64,000 nucleotides of DNA from Haloarcula vallismortis ATCC 29715 (GTDB taxonomy: Archaea; Halobacteriota; Halobacteria; Halobacteriales; Haloarculaceae), in NCBI RefSeq assembly GCF_000337775.1, contig NZ_AOLQ01000056.1:24292-88291 (forward strand), in the 5' to 3' direction. The notes below the pieces were generated by a model that saw only the letters and a list, made by a program, of their open reading frames with translations, was not told the DNA's origin and searched no databases. Each line of letters begins with the position of its first letter. Within the stretch, counting starts at the first letter, position 1. Position numbers and translations under genes: made by a program. Below, piece after piece: positions 36,422 to 44,875 of this stretch.

Positions 36422-36435
36422 TTAGGTGCGCCTGA
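36422..36435. promoter_or_regulatory. Second iron box-like palindrome
   Basis: TTAGGTGCGCCTGA shares the TTAGG-N4-CCTxA form of the first box with one mismatch in the right arm. It lies immediately upstream of the TATA box. Two sites around a promoter suggest cooperative binding of a DtxR-family dimer pair. Confidence 0.5.
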
Positions 36436-36664
36436 AAGCGAGGCGCTGCTGTGGATTTCACCCGACCATCTCGGCAGTACACCTGGCGGGAAACCGTCGT
36501 GGACTGTCTTCTACCTCCATACGACATTGCAGCGACACAATGACTCGCTGTGACACCAGAATCGGGCCTGACCTATCGGATGATATTCGTGTCCAGAGCG
36601 GCCGAAACCCCTCCGCATTGTTGACAGCCACAGCAGCGGTATCGGGAGAACGTACAACAGTAAA

Positions 36665-36683
36665 GTGTCCTTGCTGTGGACAC
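36665..36683. promoter_or_regulatory. Inverted repeat before the AsnC/Lrp gene
   Basis: GTGTCC-N7-GGACAC ends 6 bp before the ATG at 36690. AsnC/Lrp proteins usually autoregulate through such dyads. If the mRNA is leaderless the dyad covers the region just upstream of the transcription start. Confidence 0.4.
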
Positions 36684-36689
36684 ACTAGT

Positions 36690-37163
36690 ATGACTGACGA
36701 GGAGATCGACGACGTGGACAGAGCAATCCTGTATGCACTACAGGAGGACGCTCGAAATATGTCGTCCGGGGACATCGCAGAGCGAACCGATACATCTGAC
36801 AGTACCGTCCGAAAGCGAATCAACCATTTGGAGTCCAGAGAGGTCATCAAAGGCTACAGCGCTGATGTGGACTATCAGCAAGCAGGCTACCCGCTCCGGA
36901 TGCTGCTTTACTGTACTGCGTCGATTCCCGACCGGGGCGATTTAATCCCGAAAGTCCTCGATATAGACGGTGTGGTATCGGTACAGGAACTGGTCACCGG
37001 CGAGAAGAACCTCCTCGTGACGGCTGTCGGTGAATCGGATAGCGACATCACCCCAGTCGCGCAGGCGCTCCTCGATATTGGACTAACGGTGGCCGACGAA
37101 GTTCTCGTCCGAAGCCACGAGACCACGCCCTTCGGTAAGTTCGATCCCGATCACGAGAGCTAA
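36690..37163 (+). CDS. AsnC/Lrp-family transcriptional regulator
   Basis: 157 aa from the ATG at 36690 (MTDEEIDDVDRAILYALQED). HTH: MSSGDIAERTDTSDSTVRKRINHLE (in parts), then GVVSVQELVTGEKNLLVTAVG of the RAM/ligand domain. The frame stays open upstream to 36426 and even encodes CPCC before the ATG, but that stretch includes the GTGTCC dyad and has no protein-like character. It lies between the iron-uptake operon (divergent) and dabBA (same direction, 370 bp away), so either could be its target. Confidence 0.85.
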   Translation: MTDEEIDDVDRAILYALQEDARNMSSGDIAERTDTSDSTVRKRINHLESREVIKGYSADVDYQQAGYPLRMLLYCTASIPDRGDLIPKVLDIDGVVSVQELVTGEKNLLVTAVGESDSDITPVAQALLDIGLTVADEVLVRSHETTPFGKFDPDHES

Positions 37164-37532
37164 CTGAGGTCGGTGCTGCTGTTGTGGTGCCGGTAGCCGA
37201 CAACTGCGTAGCCGGGACAACATGCCCGGGCGAGTCATTGAACTGACTGCCTCGTCTTCTATACCGGGCGCATACTCGAGCGGCCACAACGAACAGTCTG
37301 GTAATCTCGCCGTCTACCATACCCAACTAATCCTCGACAGCCGAGTCTGTGTCTCTGTGAGCAGTGACCCGTTTCGCGGGAGGATCGTTGGTTCAGGCTG
37401 TGAAGCACCTGATTACGACCATGGTAGTGGTTTTCGGCTGCGCACCATTCAAAAAACATAATGTTCTATAATATACTTTTTCAGGAACGAATTGGTAGTA
37501 TAGAAGAATTTAATAACCAGTACGTTCGCACT
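37164..37532. other. Intergenic region before dabBA
   Basis: 369 bp. GC-rich and featureless until about 37440, then sharply AT-rich. TTCTATAATATAC near 37463 and TTTAATAA at 37509 are both TATA-like; the second lies at the correct distance for a leaderless start at 37533. No protein-like ORF and no RNA gene recognised. Confidence 0.45.
37509..37516 (+). promoter_or_regulatory. TATA box of dabBA
   Basis: TTTAATAA about 21-24 nt before the ATG at 37533, which supports that start instead of the in-frame ATG at 37461. Confidence 0.5.
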
Positions 37533-39086
37533 ATGGGTGAAGACAACCAGAACCGGTCAATCACAGTCCGTGATTACCGTGACCGGTTACGAACAACGAT
37601 GTCAGGACACAACTCACCGAAAATGGTCGGATCACTCCCGGACACGGCGGCTGACTCGCCGCTCGTGCCCGTCGCACTCACATGGCTCGTGTGGTCGATG
37701 TTCGCCGCGAGCATTGCTGTGCTTGCTGTCCGGGTCCGAACCGGGTTCGCCTGGGAGATACCCGGTGTGGTCGCCATCGACGGGCTGACCGTCCTGATGT
37801 GGGTGGTCGTCACCTTCTTCAGCGGTATCGTTCACAGCTACTCACGTCGCTATCTGGCTGGTAGTCGCCTCAAAACGCCCTTTTTCGCTACCGTGTTCGG
37901 CTTCACAGTGGTTGTGATGGGGCTGGTCGCGGCTGACCACCTCGCCCTGTTCGGGACGCTGTGGCTCGCAATGGGGCTGCTGATGGCGAAACTCATCGGT
38001 ATCGTCAGCGGCTGGGACCAGGCACAGGCAGCTGCCACGGTCGCCCGCAAGTACTTCATCGCCAGCAGCGGGCTTCTCGCCGTCGCGCTGACGGCACTGT
38101 GGTGGGTGACCGGCGCGACATCGGTCTCAGGAATCACGGCGGCTGCCGACTCATTCGGTGGCCCGGCGTGGCTGGTCGCCGCAGGCGCACTCGTGCTTGC
38201 AGCGATGATTCAGTCCGCCCTCATCCCATTTCAGGGCTGGCTCCTGTCCTCGATGACCGCCCCGACGCCCGCGTCGGCGCTGATGCACGCCGGGTTCGTC
38301 AACGCAGGCGGCATCCTGCTGACCCGCTTTGCGCCGGTCATCACTGTCGACCCCGCGCTCATGCTTGCAATCGTCGGCGTCGGCGGCGCCAGCGCCATCG
38401 GCGGGAAACTCCTGAAATCAGTGCAGACGGACATCAAGGGCAAACTCGGCTGTTCGACGATCGGACAGATGGGGTTCATGATTATGCAGGCCGGCCTCGG
38501 CTTCTTCGGAGCGGCTATCACCCACCTCATCCTGCACGGCTTCTACAAGGCCTACCAGTTCCTCAGCGCCGGCGGACAGGTCGAACACGCTAGCCCGAGC
38601 GAGGGGACGCCACACACAATCGGAACGACGGCGAGCATCGCCGGCATCGTCGTCACACTGCTGACTGGCATCGCCGGCGGCGCGGTGTTTGCACTGTTGA
38701 CAGGCAAAGGAATGAAGTTCGACAGTGGTCTCCTGCTGACGTTCTTCGTAGTGTTTACGACGCTTCATGCAGCCCGCAACGCCGTCCAGCAGACCACGCT
38801 TCCGAGAGTGGCCCGCTACGGGGCCGTCCCGGTGGTTTTCTTCCCGGCCATCGTCGTCTACGCCGCAGTCTACACGAGCGTTTCGGGGCTCATGCCTGTC
38901 AGTCCCGCAACGACCGAACTGACGCTGCTACACGGCATCATCGCCGCCGTCTTTGTTGGCATTTACACCGCCATCGAGACCGGTATCCACGAGCGCAGCC
39001 AGCGCCTCTACGTGGTGTTGCTGAACGCCGGCCAGCCGGCAGCCGACACTGTGCTGACCACGACGGAGGACTACAATGAGTACTGA
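37533..39086 (+). CDS. dabB: DabB-like proton/cation-conducting membrane subunit (NuoL/MrpA-like)
   Basis: 517 aa from the ATG at 37533. Polytopic protein of the NADH-quinone oxidoreductase subunit L/antiporter family with about 12-14 helices. Typical segments: TFFSGIVHSYSRRYLAG, LAMGLLMAKLIG, IPFQGWLLSSMTAPTPASALMHAGFVNAGG (in parts; GW...P...ALxHA is the family core) and KLGCSTIGQMGFM. With an immediate DabA partner it is assigned to the DAB inorganic carbon pump, in which it supplies ion-driven energy. Its stop overlaps the dabA start by 11 bp, so translation is coupled. NuoL alone is excluded by the absence of other nuo genes. Confidence 0.88.
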   Translation: MGEDNQNRSITVRDYRDRLRTTMSGHNSPKMVGSLPDTAADSPLVPVALTWLVWSMFAASIAVLAVRVRTGFAWEIPGVVAIDGLTVLMWVVVTFFSGIVHSYSRRYLAGSRLKTPFFATVFGFTVVVMGLVAADHLALFGTLWLAMGLLMAKLIGIVSGWDQAQAAATVARKYFIASSGLLAVALTALWWVTGATSVSGITAAADSFGGPAWLVAAGALVLAAMIQSALIPFQGWLLSSMTAPTPASALMHAGFVNAGGILLTRFAPVITVDPALMLAIVGVGGASAIGGKLLKSVQTDIKGKLGCSTIGQMGFMIMQAGLGFFGAAITHLILHGFYKAYQFLSAGGQVEHASPSEGTPHTIGTTASIAGIVVTLLTGIAGGAVFALLTGKGMKFDSGLLLTFFVVFTTLHAARNAVQQTTLPRVARYGAVPVVFFPAIVVYAAVYTSVSGLMPVSPATTELTLLHGIIAAVFVGIYTAIETGIHERSQRLYVVLLNAGQPAADTVLTTTEDYNEY

Positions 39087-41481
39087 ATCCACCATCCACG
39101 ACAGTATCGACACCGCAGCGACCACCGTCGGCTCACTCTGGCCAATCCACTCGTTTGTGACGGCAAACCCCCTCGCGGGGTTCGAGGATCAGGAGTTCAG
39201 TGAGGCGGTTGCGCAGGCGGCCGACCTGCTGGGCGGCCGTGGCTACCCCAGCGCCGAGACGTTCCGTGCGGCGCTGCAGCGCGGCCAGATCGATCTGGAG
39301 ATTCTCGACGCGGAGCTCTCCGAAGCCGGCTACGAAAACGACCCAGAGACACTGCTCGACCGGATGGCCGAAGTAACCGATGCAACGGACAGTGACCCCG
39401 ACACGTCCACGGATCGCGTCGACCAAGTGTTGACAAAATGGCTGTCGGCGTTCCTCGACGAAGGGAGCGCCCACTGGTCGATGCCGAACCGCAAAGCGGG
39501 GTTCTACACTGCCTTCCGCGGGGTTGCCGAACACGACAGCGAGGTTCCTAGCGAGGGGATTATCACCGACCTGCCGGAGACGCCGACCGAGACCATTGAA
39601 ACGGTGCTCGCGTCGTACTCAGAGAGCCAGTGGGTGCCTATCTTCGAGCAGCAACTGGCCGCCCTCCCGGGCTGGACGGGACTTATCAAGCAGCGTGCCG
39701 ACGACGACGGTGCGTGGCAGTCAGCATACCCCATTTCCCTGGAAGGGTACCTCGCGGCGCGTCTGGCTCTGCTCGATGCTGTCGGTGCTGACATCGACCC
39801 CTCGAACGATAGTATCGACCCGGACCCGGCTGCCGAACTCGCTGGAGCCTTCCTGCGTGCCTGGGAGGAGACCTATCGTGGCGACCTCGTCGAGGCCGTC
39901 GCCACAGAGAGCCAGTCACTCAACGACGGCGACAGCCTGGGCCGCCCCGACGCACAGTTGGTCTTCTGTATCGACACCCGTTCGGAGGTCATCCGCCGTC
40001 ATATTGAGGCCGCGGGAGACTACGAGACCCACGGGTACGCAGGGTTCTTCGGGGTTCCGATGGAGTACCAGGGCTACGACACCGACGTGTCGGTTGCTGC
40101 CTGCCCGCCGATTCTTGACCCTCAGCACCACGTCACCGACGTTCCGACCGACGACGAGACTCAGGAGAGCCACGACCGCCTAACGGGAATCCGTGAGACC
40201 GCCGACGAAATTATCGAGACGCTGGAGGCCAACGCCGCCACGGCCTACGGCTTCGTCGAGACCGCCGGCAGCGGCTACGGCCTCGCGCTCGCTGCCCGCA
40301 CGCTCGTCCCCGGGCGCGTTCACGACCTGTTCGACGCGGCCGAGAACTCGGTGCCGGACGACCACGAGTTCTGCGACCCGCTCGTCCACCACCAGCACAC
40401 GTACACCGGTGACTTGCCCGTTGGGCTGACCACCGAGGAGAAAGTCGAGTACGCCGCCACCGCGTTCGACCTGATGGGCTGGGAGGCGTTCAGCCGCCTC
40501 GTCGTCTTCACCGGCCACGCCAGCGAGACGGCCAACAATCCCTACGATTCGAGTCTCGACTGTGGTGCCTGTGCCGGCAACCCCGGTGGCCCGAACGCCC
40601 GCGTGCTGGCGGCAATCTGCAACGACGACGAGGTCAGGGCCGCGCTGCGTGAGCAGGGCTTCGCTATCCCCGAGGACACCGTCTTCCTCGCCGGCGAACA
40701 CAACACGACGACCGCCGAAGTGGAACTGTACGACAGCGACGTGCCCGAGAGCCACGCCGCCGACCTCGAACAGTTGCGCGCTGACCTCGCCACCGCCCGC
40801 GAGAACGCGGCCGCCGAGTGCGCCGAGTCGATGGGAGCAGACGCGTCGTCGGGCGTCAGCGAGACGGAGCGCCGCGCCGCCGACTGGGCCGAGACCCGCC
40901 CCGAGTGGGGACTGGCCGGCAACGCCGGCTTCGTCATCGGCCCCCGCGAACTGACGAGCGACGTGGACCTCGACGGCCGCGCGTTCCTCCACTCCTACGA
41001 CTGGTCGACCGACCCTGACGGTGAAGCGCTGGAGGCGATACTCACTGGCCCGATGGTCGTCACGCAGTGGATCAACACCCAGTACTACTTCTCGACGGTC
41101 GACAACGCCGTTTACGGGAGTGGGTCGAAGGTGACCCACAACCCTGTCGGCAACATCGGCGTCTATCAGGGCAATGGCGGTGACCTGATGACCGGCCTGC
41201 CGCTGCAGTCACTCATGGCTGCCGACGACGACTCGTACCACCAGCCGCTCCGTCTCTCGACGGTCATCCACGCACCGGTCGACCGCGTCACCGATGTCCT
41301 CGCCGACCACGCGGAGCTGGCCGACCTGCTCGACAACAACTGGCTCTCGCTGACTGTCGTCGACCCCAGGCAGGACCACAGTGCCTTCGAGTACGAGCGC
41401 GATTTGGAGTGGTCACCCGTGTTTGAGCTGGCCGACGCCGAGCTTGCGGAGTCGACTGCCCCTGCGGCCGCAGACGACTGA
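39076..41481 (+). CDS. dabA: DabA-like inorganic carbon (CO2) uptake subunit, DUF2309
   Basis: 801 aa, the normal size for DabA. The family converts CO2 to bicarbonate at a beta-carbonic-anhydrase-like zinc site, driven by the DabB ion channel. The predicted ligands are present: Cys298 and Asp300 in VFCIDTRSEV, His481 in FTGHAS and Cys496 in LDCGACAGNPGGPN. The 15-residue spacing from His to the second Cys equals that in the characterised bacterial Halothiobacillus protein. Other hallmarks are SLWPIHSFVTANPL at the N terminus and VYQGNGGDLMTGLPLQS near the C terminus. Function is by homology; expression and activity in an archaeon are not shown by sequence. Confidence 0.9.
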   Translation: MSTESTIHDSIDTAATTVGSLWPIHSFVTANPLAGFEDQEFSEAVAQAADLLGGRGYPSAETFRAALQRGQIDLEILDAELSEAGYENDPETLLDRMAEVTDATDSDPDTSTDRVDQVLTKWLSAFLDEGSAHWSMPNRKAGFYTAFRGVAEHDSEVPSEGIITDLPETPTETIETVLASYSESQWVPIFEQQLAALPGWTGLIKQRADDDGAWQSAYPISLEGYLAARLALLDAVGADIDPSNDSIDPDPAAELAGAFLRAWEETYRGDLVEAVATESQSLNDGDSLGRPDAQLVFCIDTRSEVIRRHIEAAGDYETHGYAGFFGVPMEYQGYDTDVSVAACPPILDPQHHVTDVPTDDETQESHDRLTGIRETADEIIETLEANAATAYGFVETAGSGYGLALAARTLVPGRVHDLFDAAENSVPDDHEFCDPLVHHQHTYTGDLPVGLTTEEKVEYAATAFDLMGWEAFSRLVVFTGHASETANNPYDSSLDCGACAGNPGGPNARVLAAICNDDEVRAALREQGFAIPEDTVFLAGEHNTTTAEVELYDSDVPESHAADLEQLRADLATARENAAAECAESMGADASSGVSETERRAADWAETRPEWGLAGNAGFVIGPRELTSDVDLDGRAFLHSYDWSTDPDGEALEAILTGPMVVTQWINTQYYFSTVDNAVYGSGSKVTHNPVGNIGVYQGNGGDLMTGLPLQSLMAADDDSYHQPLRLSTVIHAPVDRVTDVLADHAELADLLDNNWLSLTVVDPRQDHSAFEYERDLEWSPVFELADAELAESTAPAAADD

Positions 41482-41740
41482 GCTGGGCCGAACAGCCGGC
41501 ATCTGGAACCGTCGTCACACTAACTCTTTGTACCTATATACTGAGTTTCAAAATAGAAAACCGCTCAGAACAACCACTCCCTACGTAGGCCTGTCTCAAT
41601 TACAGATATACAAAAACATATATTGCAGATTGTACCACTAATAGTATAGAAAAGAGACACTGAGTACAATTTACCAACAAAAACCGAGTATTTGGAGCTA
41701 TACGACGCCAAGCAACCCACATCCACTTCAGTAGTGGGAG
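41482..41740. other. AT-rich intergenic region after dabA
   Basis: About 260 bp, very AT-rich, separating the convergent dabA and LLM-oxidoreductase genes. It holds several T-runs on both strands (for example near 41530 and 41670) that could serve as archaeal terminators for both genes. No ORF or RNA gene is supported. Confidence 0.4.
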
Positions 41741-42769
41741 TCAGCGCGGTGTGAGTCCGACACCGTCCGCGAGCAATTCGTGGGAGCGGAGCGCGTCAGC
41801 GTGGTCGCCGACGACGTGTTGAATCATCACCTCATCGACTCCGACACGATCAGACAGCTGTTCGAGGAGGCCGTTAAGCGTATCCGGACTGCCGGATATC
41901 GCTCGTGGCCACTCACCGGCATCCAGCGTGGCAGGCGTCGGCTCGGGCACAGCCCCGAGCTCGTCGATAGCTTCTTCGACGGATGGCGTCGTTCCGATGA
42001 CTCCTCGCTCCATCCGCTTGAACGACGCTTCGGCCACAGCACGGAGCCGCGCCGCTTTCTCGTCGGTCTCGGCACAGACCGCGTTCACCGCGACCATTCC
42101 CTGTGGCTCGTCGACCCCGCCGGCCAACTGCGACGATTCGAAGTGGTCCCGGTATTTCTCGAACGAACGGGTAGCTAGATTCGGCCGGATGAACGCGGCG
42201 AAACAGTAGCGCAGGCCGAGTTCGCCGGCCAGGGCTGCGCTTGACGGGCTTGACCCGAGAACCCACGGAGCAGGTGTTTCCGCATCTGAACGAGGGATTT
42301 CGAGATCGCTGTAGGCATGACCGTCCGGGTAGCTGTCGTAGAGGTGCGAAACGACGGCCTCGATTTTTTCGGCGTGGTCTTCGTCGGGGTTTCGGACGCG
42401 GCGGTCCGTCCCGAGCGCGCGGTCCACGGCCGGAGACCCGTTTGCCCGTCCAAGCCCCGCGTCGATTCGTCCCGGAGCAAGGCCGTCAAGGGAGCCGAAC
42501 AGCTCCGCGACTTTGAACGGGCTGTAGTTGTTGAGGAGGACCGCCCCCGATCCGAGCCGGATTGAGTCGGTTTCGGCAGCAAGGGTGCCCAGCAGTACCT
42601 CGGGTGTTGTTCCGGCGAGCTTGTTCCCCATCCCGTGGTGTTCCGCCACCCAGAATCGGGAATAGCCGAGGCGCTCGGCCTGTTGGGCGGCATCAATGGT
42701 GTTTGCATACGCGTCGGTCGCAGTTCCGCCGTCCGGGACCGGAGAGAGATCAACGATGGAGAGATCCAT
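41741..42769 (-). CDS. LLM-class flavin-dependent oxidoreductase (luciferase-like)
   Basis: About 342 aa from the ATG at 42769. Bacterial luciferase-like TIM barrel: LDLSPVPDGG-type start (seen here as DLSIVDLSPVPDGGTA), YSRFWVAEHHGM, IRLGSGAVLLNNYSPFKVAELFGSLD (in parts), GRIDAGLGRANG and the ending ISGSPDTLNGLLEQLSDRVGVDEVM (in parts). These enzymes use FMN or F420 with O2 to oxidise alkanes, sulfonates or aldehydes, or act in reductions; the YajO/MsnO-like subgroup (HH in AEHHG) is common. Substrate unknown. Confidence 0.9.
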   Translation of the reverse strand: MDLSIVDLSPVPDGGTATDAYANTIDAAQQAERLGYSRFWVAEHHGMGNKLAGTTPEVLLGTLAAETDSIRLGSGAVLLNNYSPFKVAELFGSLDGLAPGRIDAGLGRANGSPAVDRALGTDRRVRNPDEDHAEKIEAVVSHLYDSYPDGHAYSDLEIPRSDAETPAPWVLGSSPSSAALAGELGLRYCFAAFIRPNLATRSFEKYRDHFESSQLAGGVDEPQGMVAVNAVCAETDEKAARLRAVAEASFKRMERGVIGTTPSVEEAIDELGAVPEPTPATLDAGEWPRAISGSPDTLNGLLEQLSDRVGVDEVMIQHVVGDHADALRSHELLADGVGLTPR

Positions 42770-42897
42770 ACCTGCCCACAACGGTTGTATGGTATAACCG
42801 TTCGGCTACTCACAGTGTGTGGGTATATCATGCGGAGCAATACCCTGATACCTGGCTGTCCCACTGTCTGCCACCGCTGCTCGATCTGGCTCCATAC

Positions 42898-43902
42898 TTA
42901 CAGCGGTGTGCCACAGCCCGGACACAGCGGTGGGCCGGCGTTCGGGAGTGAAAGCCCGCAGTGTGTGCACTCGCCATCGCCTTCTGGCGTCTGGATTTCT
43001 GAGACAATGTCGGCTGTCTGCGCACGGATTGCATTCCTCGTGGCTATTCCTGTGAACGCATCGGACGGGTCCTCCCCACGATGCTGAGACAGGGCGAATC
43101 GGGCTCGCTTTGCAACAAACTCCTCGTCGGTAGTGAGTGCCTCTAGTTGTGCCTGCGGGAACGACTCCGTTGTTCCAGTGTCGACAAGCAGACCTAACGC
43201 TTCAGCCGCCCGGCCACGGACGTATCTGCTTTCATCTTCGAGACACGAGACGAGCGCCTCTCTGGCGTCTGTAAGCCGCTCGGGACAGGCAGAGCCGATA
43301 CCGACGAGGGCCGTGCTGAGATGATACCGGACCAGTTCGCTGTTCGCTCGAAGGTGGTCGGCGAGCGAGTCGACCTGATACTGGAGTCTCTCGGGACGCC
43401 CCAACGCGATGTACGCCAGCGCCTTCGCCAATTTCTCTTTGACCTCTGGTCTGTCGAATTCTAAGCCAATGCGCAGGTCTGCTACGACTTCAGGTGACGT
43501 GACAGCATCGGGGTAATCAACGGCGACGTAGCCAAGCGCTTCTGCACACCGGGCGCGAACGTAGTAGAACTCCGACTCATCCGCCAGTCGCTCGGCAAGC
43601 GCCGAGGCGACCGGAACGACGCTGTCTGGCGCATCCTCGCTGACTGTGACGAATAATTTCGCTGCTGTGAGCCGTGTTGGCCGCTCGCTGTTCTCTAAAA
43701 ACTCGGTGAGCGATGGCAGTACGCCGTCGAATAGTTCTGGCTGGTCGTCAGCAGTCGCTTTGAGTGACCGGAAGCACGCCTGCTGAGTATCCGGCTCAGC
43801 CCTCGAAAGTCGCTCAAGCGCTTTCAGAGCGTCACCGTCCGCCCCCTCTTTTAGTAATGTCGCGACTTCTGTTTCTGGTGGTGCACCGGGGTGGTCGTCC
43901 AT
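42898..43902 (-). CDS. HEAT-repeat protein with C-terminal zinc ribbon
   Basis: About 334 aa from the ATG at 43902. A TATA-like AGTTATATT at about 43971-43979 would put transcription start near 43946, which excludes the longer start at 43968. Six or more helical repeats (for example FYYVRARCAEALGYVAVDYPDA and SRYVRGRAAEALGLLVDTG) are of HEAT type. The C terminus is a small Zn ribbon CTHCGLSLPNAGPPLCPGCG. Such proteins are scaffolds; partner unknown. Confidence 0.8.
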   Translation of the reverse strand: MDDHPGAPPETEVATLLKEGADGDALKALERLSRAEPDTQQACFRSLKATADDQPELFDGVLPSLTEFLENSERPTRLTAAKLFVTVSEDAPDSVVPVASALAERLADESEFYYVRARCAEALGYVAVDYPDAVTSPEVVADLRIGLEFDRPEVKEKLAKALAYIALGRPERLQYQVDSLADHLRANSELVRYHLSTALVGIGSACPERLTDAREALVSCLEDESRYVRGRAAEALGLLVDTGTTESFPQAQLEALTTDEEFVAKRARFALSQHRGEDPSDAFTGIATRNAIRAQTADIVSEIQTPEGDGECTHCGLSLPNAGPPLCPGCGTPL

Positions 43903-43979
43903 CGGTCCGTTATCGGCGTTTCTCACAGAACCCACAAAACCTCTCGCCTCTGGGTTGTTGCTCGACACGAATATAACTG

Positions 43980-44351
43980 GCCACCGCTACAGCTTCGATG
44001 CTGTGATTGAGGCGCTGTATAGTTACAGATATGCCATATCCATATTTTTATATGGGTATTTTGTCTAGATAGTTCTTAATTTGGCTGTGGTAGGATAGAT
44101 AAAACCTAAAACGATAGTAGTCTGCGTCAGGTCTATCTATATTGTACTCTTCTTGAGCCATTCACTGCGTCACGTTCTACTAACATCCGCTCACCCCGGG
44201 AGGGTGGAAGTGTCCGTAGGTAGAAGGCTGTTTTAGTAACATAGTGTTCAATGCCGAAGGAAATCTCGGGGCTGATCGACCGCACCTTTCGGATTTTCGT
44301 CCCTTGCAGACAAAAACTAAATGATGATGTAGGTTTTCAGTTCGCGTATAG
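43980..44351. other. AT-rich intergenic region upstream of the LUD operon
   Basis: About 370 bp between divergent genes. The first 180 bp are strongly AT-rich (TATTTTTATATGGG near 44044). AAAACTAAATG near 44313 could be the TATA box for the LUD operon at about 30 nt upstream of the ATG 44352. An ORF beginning at 44251 (MPKEISGLIDRTFRIF) is open into the LUD gene in another frame and is not supported. Confidence 0.4.
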
Positions 44352-44873
44352 ATGGAAAGCAAACGCGCTTCGTTCGAGGGCGCTCTCGAAGCATTGGGCG
44401 TGGCAGTTTCCAGCACACCTGAGTCTGAGCTCGAAGCCGCTGTCACCGAGGCGGTCATGGAGCCAGCAGTCGGGGTCGGGCTCGACGAGACAGTTGGAGA
44501 CGAGGCGTTTTCCCTCACGGAGACGCCGGTAACGGTCGACCCCACCCCGGTCGCGCTTCGCGAGGCGGTCACTGGCGTCACTGGTGCCGAACTCGGTGTC
44601 GGCGACTACGGCTCGCTCGTCCTGACGATGACCGAACAGGCCAGTGAACTCGTGAGCCTGTTTGTTGAGCGCCATGTCGCGATTCTCCACGAGGAAGATA
44701 TCCAGCCTGACATGGACACAGCAGTGGCAGAACTGGACGAGTGGGTTACCGAAACCAACGGGAGCGCGATCATCGCAACAGGCCCGAGCGCAACAGCTGA
44801 TATGGGCGCGCTCGTCAGGGGCGCACACGGACCGAAGGAAGTTCACGTTATCATCGTCGAGGAGGGGGCCTGA
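44352..44873 (+). CDS. LutC/YkgG-type LUD domain protein
   Basis: 173 aa. LUD-fold protein: GDYGSLVLTMTEQASELVSLFVERHVAILHEEDI (in parts) resembles LutC, followed by a helix-rich segment with SAIIATGPSATADMGALVRGAHGPKEVHVIIV, the conserved LutC C-terminal strand and P-x-x-T/A-x-D motif. LutABC oxidise L-lactate through Fe-S centres; the LutC partner is needed but lacks clusters. Two bp upstream of the LutB-like gene, so an operon. Confidence 0.85.
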   Translation: MESKRASFEGALEALGVAVSSTPESELEAAVTEAVMEPAVGVGLDETVGDEAFSLTETPVTVDPTPVALREAVTGVTGAELGVGDYGSLVLTMTEQASELVSLFVERHVAILHEEDIQPDMDTAVAELDEWVTETNGSAIIATGPSATADMGALVRGAHGPKEVHVIIVEEGA

Positions 44874-44875
44874 CA

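Noticed and set aside
36426..36689. N-terminal extension of the AsnC protein containing CPCC
   Set aside because: Only one cysteine pair, no protein-like pattern, and the stretch contains the promoter dyad; the ATG at 36690 fits the family start.
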